Part shown: piece after piece, positions 36,901-44,724 of the stretch
Numbering within the stretch: position 1 is the first letter of the stretch
Layout of the letters: each line of letters opens with the position of its first letter
DNA from: Bacteroidales bacterium
GTDB taxonomy: Bacteria; Bacteroidota; Bacteroidia; Bacteroidales; F082
Reading direction: 5' to 3'
Assembly (NCBI GenBank): GCA_016284305.1
Contig: JAEEON010000005.1
Location: 22,410-86,409 of the forward strand
DNA length: 64,000 nt
The notes under the pieces: generated by a model
Told to the model about the DNA's origin: nothing
Databases searched by the model: none
What the model saw: the letters and a program-made list of their open reading frames with translations, nothing else
Program-made: the position numbers and the translations under genes

Positions 36901-37606
36901 TGAGATGGCTTATGCCCTTTACTTGGCTGGTTTCGATGTGAAGGACGTGACCATGACTGACTTGAGCAGCGGTCGTGAGGACTTGAAGGACGTGAATATG
37001 ATTGTTTTTGTAGGAGGGTTCTCCAACTCCGACGTGTTGGGTTCGGCCAAAGGATGGGCTGGAGCTTTCCTCTACAACGAGAAGGCCAAGAAAGCCTTGG
37101 ACGATTTTTACGCCCGTGAGGACACCTTGAGTTTGGGTGTTTGCAATGGCTGCCAGCTGATGATGGAGCTCGGTTTGCTTTATCCTGACCATGAAGAGCA
37201 TCCAGTCATGAAACACAACGACTCGCACAAGTTTGAGTCGGCTTTCCTGACAGTGGAGATTGCCCAGAACGAGAGTGTGATGCTGAAGTCGCTTTCGGGT
37301 CGTCGTCTCGGTGTTTGGGTGGCCCATGGTGAGGGCAAGTTCTACTTCCCCTATTACCGCGACAAGTACAAGATTGTGATGAGCTACGGACAGGAAAAAT
37401 ACCCGGGCAATCCCAACGGCAGCGATTGGTCGGTGGCTGGAATCTGTTCCAACAACGGTCGCCATCTGGCCATGATGCCTCACTTGGAGCGTGCTTTCCT
37501 GCCCTGGCAGTGGGCTTTCTACCCCGACGAGCGCAAAGGTGATGAGGTCAGTCCTTGGATTGAGGCCTTCGTGAATGCCCGTAAGTGGGTGGAGGAGCGC
37601 TTGTAA
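33920..37606 (+). CDS. purL: Phosphoribosylformylglycinamidine synthase (large, single-chain form)
   Basis: A 1228-residue enzyme of purine synthesis converting FGAR, glutamine and ATP to FGAM. The order is an N-terminal PurS-like domain, two AIR synthase-like halves ([38 protein letters not shown] and [11 protein letters not shown]), and a C-terminal glutaminase with the nucleophile Cys in [13 protein letters not shown] and a His/Glu region [12 protein letters not shown]. This fused long form is usual in Bacteroidetes and proteobacteria, unlike the split PurSQL of Gram-positives. It is followed after nine bases by a GNAT gene. Confidence 0.95.
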   Translation: [1228 protein letters not shown]

Positions 37607-37615
37607 CTTTACACA

Positions 37616-38116
37616 ATGATGAGTTACACCATCCGTAAATCAACGTTGGACGACCTGCCTGTGATGCTGCATCTTCGCGACCAGGCCAGAGAGATCATGA
37701 GGAGTTACGGTAATGTGTATCAGTGGCCTGACGGTTATCCGCCCGCGGAGAAGTTCCGTAAAGACATCGAGTTGGGGGGAAGCCATGTCGTTGAGGATGA
37801 GAATGGAGCCATTGTGGCCACTTTTGCTTTGCTCCCTGGACCTGATCCGACATACAATGTCATCTATGAAGGGCAATGGTTGGACGAAGCTCCCTATCAT
37901 GTAGTGCATCGCATCGCCAGTACCCCTGATTCGCATGGCATTTTTACAGCGGTGATGGATTATTGTGAGGCGGTGGCAGACAACATCCGTATCGACACCC
38001 ATACGGCTAATGTCATTCTGCGCCATGGTTTGGAGAAACGTGGCTACCATTATTGCGGCATCATCTTGATTGACGATGGCACCGAACGCATGGCCTTCCA
38101 AAAGATTCTTCGATAA
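37616..38116 (+). CDS. GNAT family N-acetyltransferase
   Basis: A 166-residue cytoplasmic protein beginning YTIRKSTLDDLPVMLHLRDQAREIM, the usual first strand and helix of a GNAT domain, with the later VVHRIASTPDSHGIF and IRIDTHTANVILRHGLEKRGY matching the acetyl-CoA and C-terminal regions. The Q/RxxGxG/A loop is degenerate (SHGIF). The substrate is unknown. It is close behind purL; another ATG lies one codon downstream. Confidence 0.75.
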   Translation: MMSYTIRKSTLDDLPVMLHLRDQAREIMRSYGNVYQWPDGYPPAEKFRKDIELGGSHVVEDENGAIVATFALLPGPDPTYNVIYEGQWLDEAPYHVVHRIASTPDSHGIFTAVMDYCEAVADNIRIDTHTANVILRHGLEKRGYHYCGIILIDDGTERMAFQKILR

Positions 38117-38140
38117 GGCGTCATTGTGCCTGAAAAATCG

Positions 38141-38148
38141 TATCTTTG
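38141..38148 (+). promoter_or_regulatory. -7 box of the mrp gene
   Basis: TATCTTTG, 20 bases before the ATG at 38169, supporting that start rather than a longer frame overlapping the GNAT gene. Confidence 0.55.
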
Positions 38149-38168
38149 TAATCCCAAAATTCGTTATC

Positions 38169-39185
38169 ATGTTAAACAAAGAAAATGTTATTGAAGTACT
38201 GAAAGATGTCATCTACTTCCCCAAGGGAGATAATATCATCAACTTGAATATGGTTGATAACCTGATGGTTAGAGAAGATGGCATCCGTTTCGACTTGATT
38301 GTGGAGCAACAAGACGACCCGAAAAATGATATTTTAGTGAATGCTGCCAATCGCACTTTGAAAGAGGTGTTTGGCGATATCAACATAGACATCAAGGTGA
38401 AGCCTGAAGAGAAGGCTTTGTCGAAGGTGAAGCACATCATAGCTGTAGCTTCGGGCAAGGGTGGTGTAGGTAAGTCAACGGTGGCTGCCAATTTGGCAGT
38501 CGCTTTGGCGCGTGCCAACCAGCGAGTTGGCCTCATTGACGCCGACATTTATGGCCCTTCGGTGCCGATGATGTTTGGCGCAGAATATGAGCAGCCAGCT
38601 TGTTTCGAGAAAGACGGCAAGTCGGTGATGGTTCCCGTGGAGCGTTATGGCATCAAGCTGCTTTCCATTGGCTTTTTTGTTGATACTGACCGCCCTTTGA
38701 TTTGGCGTGGACCTATGGCTACCAGCGCCCTTAACCAGCTGATGAACGACGCCCTTTGGGGTGAACTCGACTGGTTGGTGGTGGATATGCCTCCTGGGAC
38801 GGGTGACATCCAGCTCACTTTGGCTCAGCAGTTCAAGGTGTCGGGTGCGGTTATCGTGACGACGCCGCAGAAGGTGGCTTTTGCCGATGTGCTTCGCGCT
38901 GCCATGATGTTCAAGGAAGAGGCCTTGCAGATCCCAATCTATGGATTAGTCGAGAACATGGCTTATTTCACTCCTTCAGACATGCCTGAGAAGAAGTATT
39001 ACATCTTTGGCAAGGACATGGGCCAGGAGTTTGCCGACCGGCTTGGTACCAAGTTGCTGGGTCAGATTCCGATGGTGGAAAAAATCGCCGAGAGTGGTGA
39101 CAATGGCACGCCTCTTGCGTTGGATGGTGACTCGCCAGTGGCGAAGGCCTTTGACGGTATCGCTCAGGCTATTATCAACGCTTAA
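38169..39185 (+). CDS. Mrp/NBP35-type P-loop ATPase (Fe-S cluster carrier)
   Basis: A 338-residue cytoplasmic ATPase that carries iron-sulfur clusters to target proteins. An N-terminal DUF59-like segment (about residues 1-75) precedes the deviant Walker A ASGKGGVGKST (about 94-104), with DADIYGPSVPMMFG and VVDMPPGTGDIQLTLAQ. The CxxC usually found before the C-terminus in Mrp is replaced in ENMAYFTPSDMPEKKYY, as I recall for Bacteroidetes members, so cluster ligation would differ. The NifU-like gene directly downstream supports a role in Fe-S assembly. Confidence 0.88.
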   Translation: MLNKENVIEVLKDVIYFPKGDNIINLNMVDNLMVREDGIRFDLIVEQQDDPKNDILVNAANRTLKEVFGDINIDIKVKPEEKALSKVKHIIAVASGKGGVGKSTVAANLAVALARANQRVGLIDADIYGPSVPMMFGAEYEQPACFEKDGKSVMVPVERYGIKLLSIGFFVDTDRPLIWRGPMATSALNQLMNDALWGELDWLVVDMPPGTGDIQLTLAQQFKVSGAVIVTTPQKVAFADVLRAAMMFKEEALQIPIYGLVENMAYFTPSDMPEKKYYIFGKDMGQEFADRLGTKLLGQIPMVEKIAESGDNGTPLALDGDSPVAKAFDGIAQAIINA

Positions 39186-39197
39186 ACTCAACAAGAC

Positions 39198-39440
39198 ATG
39201 AAAGAGCAAATTGAGAAACGGGTAAAAAATATTCTTGAGCAAGTGCGTCCTTACCTGCAGCAGGATGGCGGTGACGTAAACTTTGTGGAGCTCACCGATG
39301 ACATGGTCGTCATGGTTGAGCTTACGGGAGCCTGTGGTAGCTGCCCATATAGCACCATGACTCTCAAGAACGGCATCGAAAGCGTCATGAAAAAATCCAT
39401 TCCGGAAATCAAAGCAGTGGAGCAGGTGCAAGATTTTTGA
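39198..39440 (+). CDS. NifU-like C-terminal domain protein (Fe-S scaffold)
   Basis: An 80-residue protein made only of the NifU C-terminal (Nfu) domain. The cluster ligands CxxC are in TGACGSCPYSTMTLKNGIE (about residues 47-62), after VRPYLQQDGGDVNFVEL. Such proteins hold and pass on iron-sulfur clusters. It starts 12 bases after mrp, and the two are likely partners in cluster transfer. Confidence 0.9.
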   Translation: MKEQIEKRVKNILEQVRPYLQQDGGDVNFVELTDDMVVMVELTGACGSCPYSTMTLKNGIESVMKKSIPEIKAVEQVQDF

Positions 39441-39468
39441 CTTACCTATCATTTTTTTGTTATTTTTG
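39436..39468 (+). promoter_or_regulatory. Promoter of the T9SS adhesin-like gene
   Basis: TTTG at 39436-39439 overlaps the NifU stop region; TATTTTTG at 39461-39468 is spaced 21 bases from it. Confidence 0.6.
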
Positions 39469-39512
39469 CAGGGAAGAGATTGTCAATTTATGTCAAAATA
39501 AAACAAATTACC

Positions 39513-41162
39513 ATGAAAAGAAATTTACTTTCAATCCTAATGTTATTTGCACTGGTGGCTATTTCGGCTGCCGGCTATGCACAGAAGACCTATACGAAGG
39601 TCACCACGGCCGCAGGTCTTGAAGCAGATGCTCAGTACCTCATTGTCGGATACGATGAAGATGGCACTGCTTATGCGATGAGTTATCAAAAAACTAACAA
39701 CCGTCATGCTGTCGTTGTTGAGTCATCGGGTGATGCTGTTACGGCAACAGTGGCCACTGACGCGAGCAACCAGTCAGATCCTTACGAGTTAACCCTTGGT
39801 GGATCCACTGGAGCTTGGACACTCTACGATGCTCTTGCTGGGGGCTATCTGTATGCTTCGAGCAGCAGCAGCAATCAGTTGAAGACCCAAGCGAACAACA
39901 ATGCCAATGGCGAGTGGCAAATCACCTTCAATGCCGATGGCACTGCCGAGGTGATTTCCCAAGGCGATAACGAACGCAACAACATGCGTTACAACCCTAA
40001 CAATGGTACGCCGCTGTTTAGCTGCTATGCCAGCACCTCCAGTGTCGATACCCGCGTTTGTTTCTTCAAGGCTGGCGGTACTTCCGAACCCGATCCTGAA
40101 CCGAGCAACTATCCCACCAACTTCACCGCCACAGTGCATAAGAATGAGATTACGCTTTCTTGGACTGATGCCACTGGTGCTCAACTTCCTTCAAAATATC
40201 TGGTGGTTTGCTCCACGGGTACGATTACTGTTCCCACGGACGGTGTCCCGGTAGCTGATGGCGATATGGCTCACAACGTTGCCTATGGCGTTCAGACCGC
40301 GGTCTTCTCTAACTTGGACGGTAACACCACCTATAACTTTGCTATCTTCCCGTACACCAACAGTGGATCCAATATCGACTACAAGACCAGCAGTGGTTAT
40401 CCAACAACCAATGCCCAAACCGAAGATGTTTATGTATTGCTCAATGAGTCCTTTGAATCCGACCTCGGTGTGTTCACTGCCTATAATGTGTATGGTGATC
40501 AGGATTGGCATCCAGCCACCTATCAAGGCAATAGCTACGCTTATATTAATGGCTATGCTAACCAAGCCGCCCATCAGAATGAGGATTGGTTGATCAGCCC
40601 ACAGTTGAATGGCAACTATGCCACGATTAGCCTGAAATTCAGAACGGCCAAGAGCTATGAAGGAGATGATCTTCGTTTGATGGTCTCCTCCGATTACGAT
40701 GGCGTCAGCGAGCCCAGCGACTTTGAATGGACTGAGTTGACTGACCTTTTTGATTGGTCAACTTCAAACTATGAATGGGTTTCTTCAGGAGAGTACAATA
40801 TCAAGGGTGAAGTTGGAGAGCATTTCTACATCGCCTTTGTTTATACTAGCTCTGACAATGTTGCTGCTGCTTGGCAAGTCGATGACGTGATGATTACTGC
40901 CAGCTCGCCTACCGGTGTCGCTGAGCAAGCTGCCAAGAGCATCAACGTCAAACCGAATCCTGCCACTGACGCCATCCGTTTCGAACTGAGCCAGCAGGCA
41001 CAGGTGACGGTGTTTGACCTCAGCGGACGTAGAATCTCTGAGTCCCGCATGAGTGCCGGCACCTCTTCGATGAATGTCGCCACCCTCGAAAACGGCATCT
41101 ACTTCCTGAGTGTCATCTATGCCGATGGCTCTAAAGAAGTGGCTCGTTTTGTCAAATTCTAA
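39513..41162 (+). CDS. Secreted fibronectin/choice-of-anchor-J protein with T9SS sorting domain
   Basis: A 549-residue surface or secreted protein. Signal peptide about residues 1-24 (ending AAGYAQ). The order is an N-terminal beta domain with LIVGYDEDGTAYAMSYQ, a fibronectin III domain (about 205-300, PTNFTATVHKNEITLSWTD), a MAM/choice-of-anchor J domain (about 310-455, NESFESDLGVFTAYNV, WLISPQLNGN) and a type IX sorting domain starting NVKPNPATDAIRFELS. No catalytic residue is visible. The ATG at 39513 gives a clean signal peptide. Confidence 0.8.
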   Translation: MKRNLLSILMLFALVAISAAGYAQKTYTKVTTAAGLEADAQYLIVGYDEDGTAYAMSYQKTNNRHAVVVESSGDAVTATVATDASNQSDPYELTLGGSTGAWTLYDALAGGYLYASSSSSNQLKTQANNNANGEWQITFNADGTAEVISQGDNERNNMRYNPNNGTPLFSCYASTSSVDTRVCFFKAGGTSEPDPEPSNYPTNFTATVHKNEITLSWTDATGAQLPSKYLVVCSTGTITVPTDGVPVADGDMAHNVAYGVQTAVFSNLDGNTTYNFAIFPYTNSGSNIDYKTSSGYPTTNAQTEDVYVLLNESFESDLGVFTAYNVYGDQDWHPATYQGNSYAYINGYANQAAHQNEDWLISPQLNGNYATISLKFRTAKSYEGDDLRLMVSSDYDGVSEPSDFEWTELTDLFDWSTSNYEWVSSGEYNIKGEVGEHFYIAFVYTSSDNVAAAWQVDDVMITASSPTGVAEQAAKSINVKPNPATDAIRFELSQQAQVTVFDLSGRRISESRMSAGTSSMNVATLENGIYFLSVIYADGSKEVARFVKF

Positions 41163-41165
41163 ACG

Positions 41166-42713
41166 TTGAAAAAGATATTTCTCATAATTGCCTTGTTCTC
41201 CATCTGCCAGGGATACTCCCAGCAGATGGAGACTTCGCGTTATGAGGTGACCCGTTGGGGAAAGAACCAAGGCTGTCATTTCGAGTCATTTCATGAGGAC
41301 GGCGGAATGATGGTTTATGAAACCGACCAGACTGATGAGAGCAAGAACCATTTGTGGAATTTCGTCAGTCTTGACAGTTGCCTCTATGAGCTACAAACGG
41401 AACAGATCTCATTGCCAGCAAAGTTCAGCTTCTTCGACTCCAAAAGCTCATCGCAATGGGCGGCTTTTGTGTTCCTCAATGAGAAAAGCTCCCGATCCGA
41501 CTCCATCCCTTTCATTGTCGTTGCCTATAATCGTTATGAGCAGTCGTTCAGTACTATCCATGCCAGTCTTCCCGAACGTTCCTCTTTGTTGTCCATTGCA
41601 TTGGTTGACAATGGGTTGCTTGTTGTAACAAATTCCAAATCGGGGGGCGGAATGCTGATGCATTACGACTTGGGTAACCATCAGCATCGGGTCATTGCCC
41701 CGAACGTCGGCAACGACTTCATCTTGTTCCAAGCCACTGCCGTTCCCGAGAGAAAGGCCTTTGTGGTGGCTGCTCGCGAATATGTTGAAAAGCATTACAA
41801 GGCGACAACGTTCTTGGTGTATTCGCGTGAGGGCAGGCTTTTGGAGACACATCGTTTCGAGAATGGTGAAAACGCCGTTTTGGGAAGGATGTGCTTTGCC
41901 TTTGATGCCTCGAATGATCTGATGGTGTATTCCACCTTGGAACGTGAGAGTGGAAAGAAGGTGAGTCTGGAGGGAGTCACGGAAGACTTCAACAGGATTG
42001 CTGTTGGGGTGGTCTGGATTAAATTCGCCTCTGGTGGCATGAAGACCAAGACCTATCTCTTCAAGAACCTTCCCGACATCGAGAACGCTTTGACGGCTTC
42101 AGATCGCCTTCGGGTCAGGGAGGAGCTGCTCAGGATGCAGCGTGGTAAGAAAAAGGAGCGAGGAGAGATTGCCTTTCAGTTTTTGACGCCTCGACTGGTA
42201 CGTTTCGGAGATCAAAGAGTGTTTGCGGCGGAGGCCTTCGAACCCATCTATCACACTGAAACCCGCATGGGGTATGGCTTTTATGGCAGTTATCCCACCT
42301 ATTACACGGTTTTCGACGGTTATGACTTCTTCAGTGAGATCTTGATGTCTTTTGACGACGATGGTGAGTTGCAGTGGCAGACCTCGGTCCGTTTTGAGAA
42401 CGACTTGAGTGATCAACTGGTTCCACATTCGGTGGAGGCCGTGGCCCACGACGAGTTGGTCGTAGTCAGTCCAAGCCGCAACAAGCTCCGTTATGAGGTG
42501 TTCGACAAGGATGGCAGTCAGCTTTTGGACCAGCATACGGTGAAGTTGGATTTCCTGAATGGGGCGGACAGTTTTGAGGACGAGTATTATGCGGGGATAT
42601 TGCGTTGGTATGGCGACCGTTTTTTGATTCACGGTTGTCAGATCTTGCATAATGCCATCCTTCGCAATCCGAATAGGACGGTGTTCTATGTTCAGAAAGC
42701 CCAGTATGAATGA
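41166..42713 (+). CDS. Exported protein of unknown function (beta-propeller-like)
   Basis: A 515-residue protein with a signal peptide (MKKIFLIIALFSICQGYSQQ) from a TTG start three bases after the previous stop. I do not recognise the family. Repeated short strands with phrases such as FFSEILMSFDDDGELQWQTS and ELVVVSPSRNKLRYEVFDKDG resemble beta-propeller proteins. There is no sorting domain or lipobox. It follows the T9SS protein closely and its stop overlaps the next start by four bases, so all three genes share an operon. Confidence 0.55.
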   Translation: MKKIFLIIALFSICQGYSQQMETSRYEVTRWGKNQGCHFESFHEDGGMMVYETDQTDESKNHLWNFVSLDSCLYELQTEQISLPAKFSFFDSKSSSQWAAFVFLNEKSSRSDSIPFIVVAYNRYEQSFSTIHASLPERSSLLSIALVDNGLLVVTNSKSGGGMLMHYDLGNHQHRVIAPNVGNDFILFQATAVPERKAFVVAAREYVEKHYKATTFLVYSREGRLLETHRFENGENAVLGRMCFAFDASNDLMVYSTLERESGKKVSLEGVTEDFNRIAVGVVWIKFASGGMKTKTYLFKNLPDIENALTASDRLRVREELLRMQRGKKKERGEIAFQFLTPRLVRFGDQRVFAAEAFEPIYHTETRMGYGFYGSYPTYYTVFDGYDFFSEILMSFDDDGELQWQTSVRFENDLSDQLVPHSVEAVAHDELVVVSPSRNKLRYEVFDKDGSQLLDQHTVKLDFLNGADSFEDEYYAGILRWYGDRFLIHGCQILHNAILRNPNRTVFYVQKAQYE

Positions 42714-43303
42714 TGATTGGCCGAAGGTTGATATATCGTCTGAAGCGAAGGAATGAGTATCATATTCATTCTCCTTTCGTTTATGAGCTTTATACCAAGG
42801 TGATCCGGGAGCATCAGCGTTCCAATGTGGATTATGACTTGGTGGTCAGGGTAGGAAGGACGGTTGATAAGAAGAGGCATATCTTGAAGAGTCGTCGTAA
42901 GTTAGCCCGTTTTTTCTATCGTTATGCTGCGTATTATGAGCAGGATGAGGTGACCCTTTTTGGTAAGGTCACGGCGATGAATGCTGCGGCGTTTGCCTTG
43001 GGCAATCCTCATTCACGGGTGAAGGTGGCTTGCAGCGGTGAGTTTGTTGACACTTTGAATAACCTGGGTATGGTCAACGTGGAGCGTGTGGTTATCGAGG
43101 ATGAGTTGCGGTATTGTCTGGAGCATCGGAGTGAGGACACGGTATTTGTGTTTGAGGGGATTCATGACAATAAGTCGGCTGAGGAATTGTGGAACGTCTT
43201 TTGTACGCATCCGGAGGTCACATTAACGATTGACTTTTACCATGCCGGGATGGTTTTTTTCCGAGAGGGCATGGAGAAGCAGAGTTTTGTGTTGAAGGTT
43301 TAG
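42710..43303 (+). CDS. Short methyltransferase-like protein of a Bacteroidetes family
   Basis: A 197-residue cytoplasmic protein beginning IYRLKRRNEYHIHSPFVYEL, the opening of a Bacteroidetes group annotated as class I SAM-dependent methyltransferases. The usual glycine-rich SAM motif after the first helix is not evident, but VERVVIEDELRY and DTVFVFEGIHDNKSAEELW, LTIDFYHAGMVFFRE match the later strands. It may have lost activity. It overlaps the upstream gene by four bases and precedes the adenosyltransferase gene. Confidence 0.55.
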   Translation: MMIGRRLIYRLKRRNEYHIHSPFVYELYTKVIREHQRSNVDYDLVVRVGRTVDKKRHILKSRRKLARFFYRYAAYYEQDEVTLFGKVTAMNAAAFALGNPHSRVKVACSGEFVDTLNNLGMVNVERVVIEDELRYCLEHRSEDTVFVFEGIHDNKSAEELWNVFCTHPEVTLTIDFYHAGMVFFREGMEKQSFVLKV

Positions 43304-43325
43304 AAGACAGAAGAAAGAAGTAAGA
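43304..43325. repeat. AGAAGxCAGAAG-type repeat forming the leader of the PduO gene
   Basis: The gap between the methyltransferase-like gene and PduO is entirely AAGACAGAAGAAAGAAGTAA, the same purine repeat as at 28802-28826 and in nrdJ; it also supplies the purine-rich ribosome binding site. Confidence 0.5.
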
Positions 43326-43889
43326 ATGGAGAAGAACATTACTTATACGAAGACGGGCGATGCTGGTACCACCTCGTTGATTGGTGGGAAGCGTGTGCCG
43401 AAGTATGATGATCGGGTGGAGGCGTATGGCACGGTGGATGAGTTGAGTTCGGTCATTGGTGTGCTTTATGACTTGGAGGGGGTCACGGAGGAGATTCGGG
43501 TGACGTTGGGAGAGATCCAGAAGAAGTTGTTCACGTTGGAGTCGCATTTTGCTTTGGACCGGGAGTCGGAGGTGAGCAAGATGATTCCTGAGTTGAGTGA
43601 GGACGACGTGAAGTTTTTGGAGCATGAGATTGACGTGATGAATGCGGAGTTGCCGGTGTTGCGTTCGTTTGTGATTCCGGGAGGTAACATGCGTTCGTCG
43701 GTAAGTCATGTATGTCGCACGGTATGTCGCAGGGCGGAGCGTCAGGGTTGGCGTTTGAATGCTGTGGAGTCGGTTGATAAGATTGACTTGCGTTATTTGA
43801 ATCGGTTGTCGGATTATTTTTTTGTTTTGGCGAGATATTTCGACTTTTTGTTGAGTCGGGATGAAAACTGTTGGGATTCAAAGAGATAG
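43326..43889 (+). CDS. PduO-type cob(I)alamin adenosyltransferase
   Basis: A 187-residue enzyme adenosylating reduced cobalamin to adenosylcobalamin. Family marks: the ATP-binding YTKTGDAGTTSLIGGKRVPK at the N-terminus, VEAYGTVDELSSVIG, FVIPGGNMRSSVSHVCRTVCRRAER and YLNRLSDYFFVLARY. The product is the cofactor of NrdJ at 2.8-5.6 kb. No riboswitch was found upstream; the gene is last of a four-gene run. Confidence 0.93.
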   Translation: MEKNITYTKTGDAGTTSLIGGKRVPKYDDRVEAYGTVDELSSVIGVLYDLEGVTEEIRVTLGEIQKKLFTLESHFALDRESEVSKMIPELSEDDVKFLEHEIDVMNAELPVLRSFVIPGGNMRSSVSHVCRTVCRRAERQGWRLNAVESVDKIDLRYLNRLSDYFFVLARYFDFLLSRDENCWDSKR

Positions 43890-43916
43890 GTAATAATAAT
43901 TTTTTTCAAAAAGTAC

Positions 43917-43946
43917 TTGACAAATAAAAGATAAGCTGTATTTTTG
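43917..43946 (+). promoter_or_regulatory. Promoter of the DUF2795 gene
   Basis: TTG at 43917-43919 and TATTTTTG at 43939-43946, spaced 19 bases, 27 bases before the ATG at 43974. Confidence 0.65.
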
Positions 43947-43973
43947 CAGCCTCAAATTCAAAACCGAAATAGT

Positions 43974-44195
43974 ATGTATTGGACATTAGAGTTAGCCTCG
44001 AAATTGGAGGATGCCCCATGGCCAGCGACGCGTGATGAGCTCTTAGACTGGGCATTGCGCACGGGTGCGCCTCAGGAAGTGATAGAGAATCTTCAGGAGA
44101 TTGAAGACGAGGGAGAAGTTTATGATCGCATTGAAGATTTGTGGCCAGACTATCCCACTAAGGATGATTTCTTTTTCCACGAAGATGAGTATTGA
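43974..44195 (+). CDS. DUF2795 family small acidic protein
   Basis: A 73-residue acidic protein of a conserved Bacteroidetes DUF2795 form (MYWTLELASKLEDAPWPATRDELLDW). The function is unknown. The ATG at 43974 is used because it follows the promoter and is the family's usual start. Its last codons (FFHEDEY) and its terminator recur in diverged form at 63.4 kb, so this gene marks the left edge of the accessory block. Confidence 0.85.
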   Translation: MYWTLELASKLEDAPWPATRDELLDWALRTGAPQEVIENLQEIEDEGEVYDRIEDLWPDYPTKDDFFFHEDEY

Positions 44196-44272
44196 TCTGA
44201 TAATCAACTGATTATCAATAAATTAAAGAGGTCGTTAGGTTAACTAACGGCCTTTTTTGTGTTCAAATAAGT
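44171..44272. repeat. Left boundary direct repeat (DUF2795 3' end plus terminator)
   Basis: From TTTTTCCACGAAGATGAGTA through the GGTTAACTAAC hairpin to TGTGTTCAAATAAGT, this segment aligns with 63361-63465, with about one difference in five bases in the middle and near identity at the ends. It includes the end of an intact gene here but only a fragment on the right, as expected when an element integrates at a gene 3' end. Confidence 0.65.
44230..44258 (+). terminator. Intrinsic terminator of the DUF2795 gene
   Basis: GGTCGTTAG pairs with CTAACGGCC across GTTAA, followed by six T. A near-identical copy lies at 63421-63451. Confidence 0.85.
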
Positions 44273-44298
44273 AAAAATATAAACTTAAATGGAAACAT

Positions 44299-44699
44299 AA
44301 GTTAACCTAAATTTGAACATAGTTTGGTGCGTTTTTTCAGGAAGAACAGTACTAGAGAAAATACTTTGTAATGTATTGGGAATGAGTGTATTCCATTTTT
44401 AAGCCAGGTTAACTTATTTTTTTATCAAATTTCACGGAATTCCGTCTATTTACAAGGGTTCCCAGTGATTGGGCGCCGCAACGATCTTCCCTACGGAAAA
44501 CACCCCTTTTTCTGGTGTTTTCCACCTTGATTTAACTATGTTATTAGTTGGAAGAAACATAATGTTGGCCGAGTGTACGTTCTGTTTTTCGGTACGTTGC
44601 CAGAACCTAATCTTTGAAATAGTATTATTAAGCTAGATAGCATGTGAAATTGCTGTTTGTAACGACTTCATTTTAATAGTTATTTTCTGATTTATTCGT
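44299..44699. other. Non-coding gap before gajA with GTTAACC motifs and a hairpin
   Basis: No gene is seen. AAGTTAACCTAAATTTGAACATA at its start (44299-44321) is repeated in variant form at 63305-63327 and 63492-63514. AGGTTAACTTA lies at 44407-44417. A 10-bp hairpin (GGAAAACACC and complement) lies at 44495-44523. The composition is AT-rich. Confidence 0.5.
44495..44523. terminator. Hairpin in the gap upstream of gajA
   Basis: GGAAAACACC and GGTGTTTTCC flank a nine-base pyrimidine loop. It may be a terminator or RNA structure of a lost gene; a U-run does not follow. Confidence 0.4.
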
Positions 44700-44707
44700 T
44701 ATTTTTG
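44700..44707 (+). promoter_or_regulatory. -7 box of the Gabija-type operon
   Basis: TATTTTTG, 17 bases before the gajA ATG; no obvious -33 TTG. It would drive both genes. Confidence 0.5.
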
Positions 44708-44724
44708 CAACAAATTATCAAGAT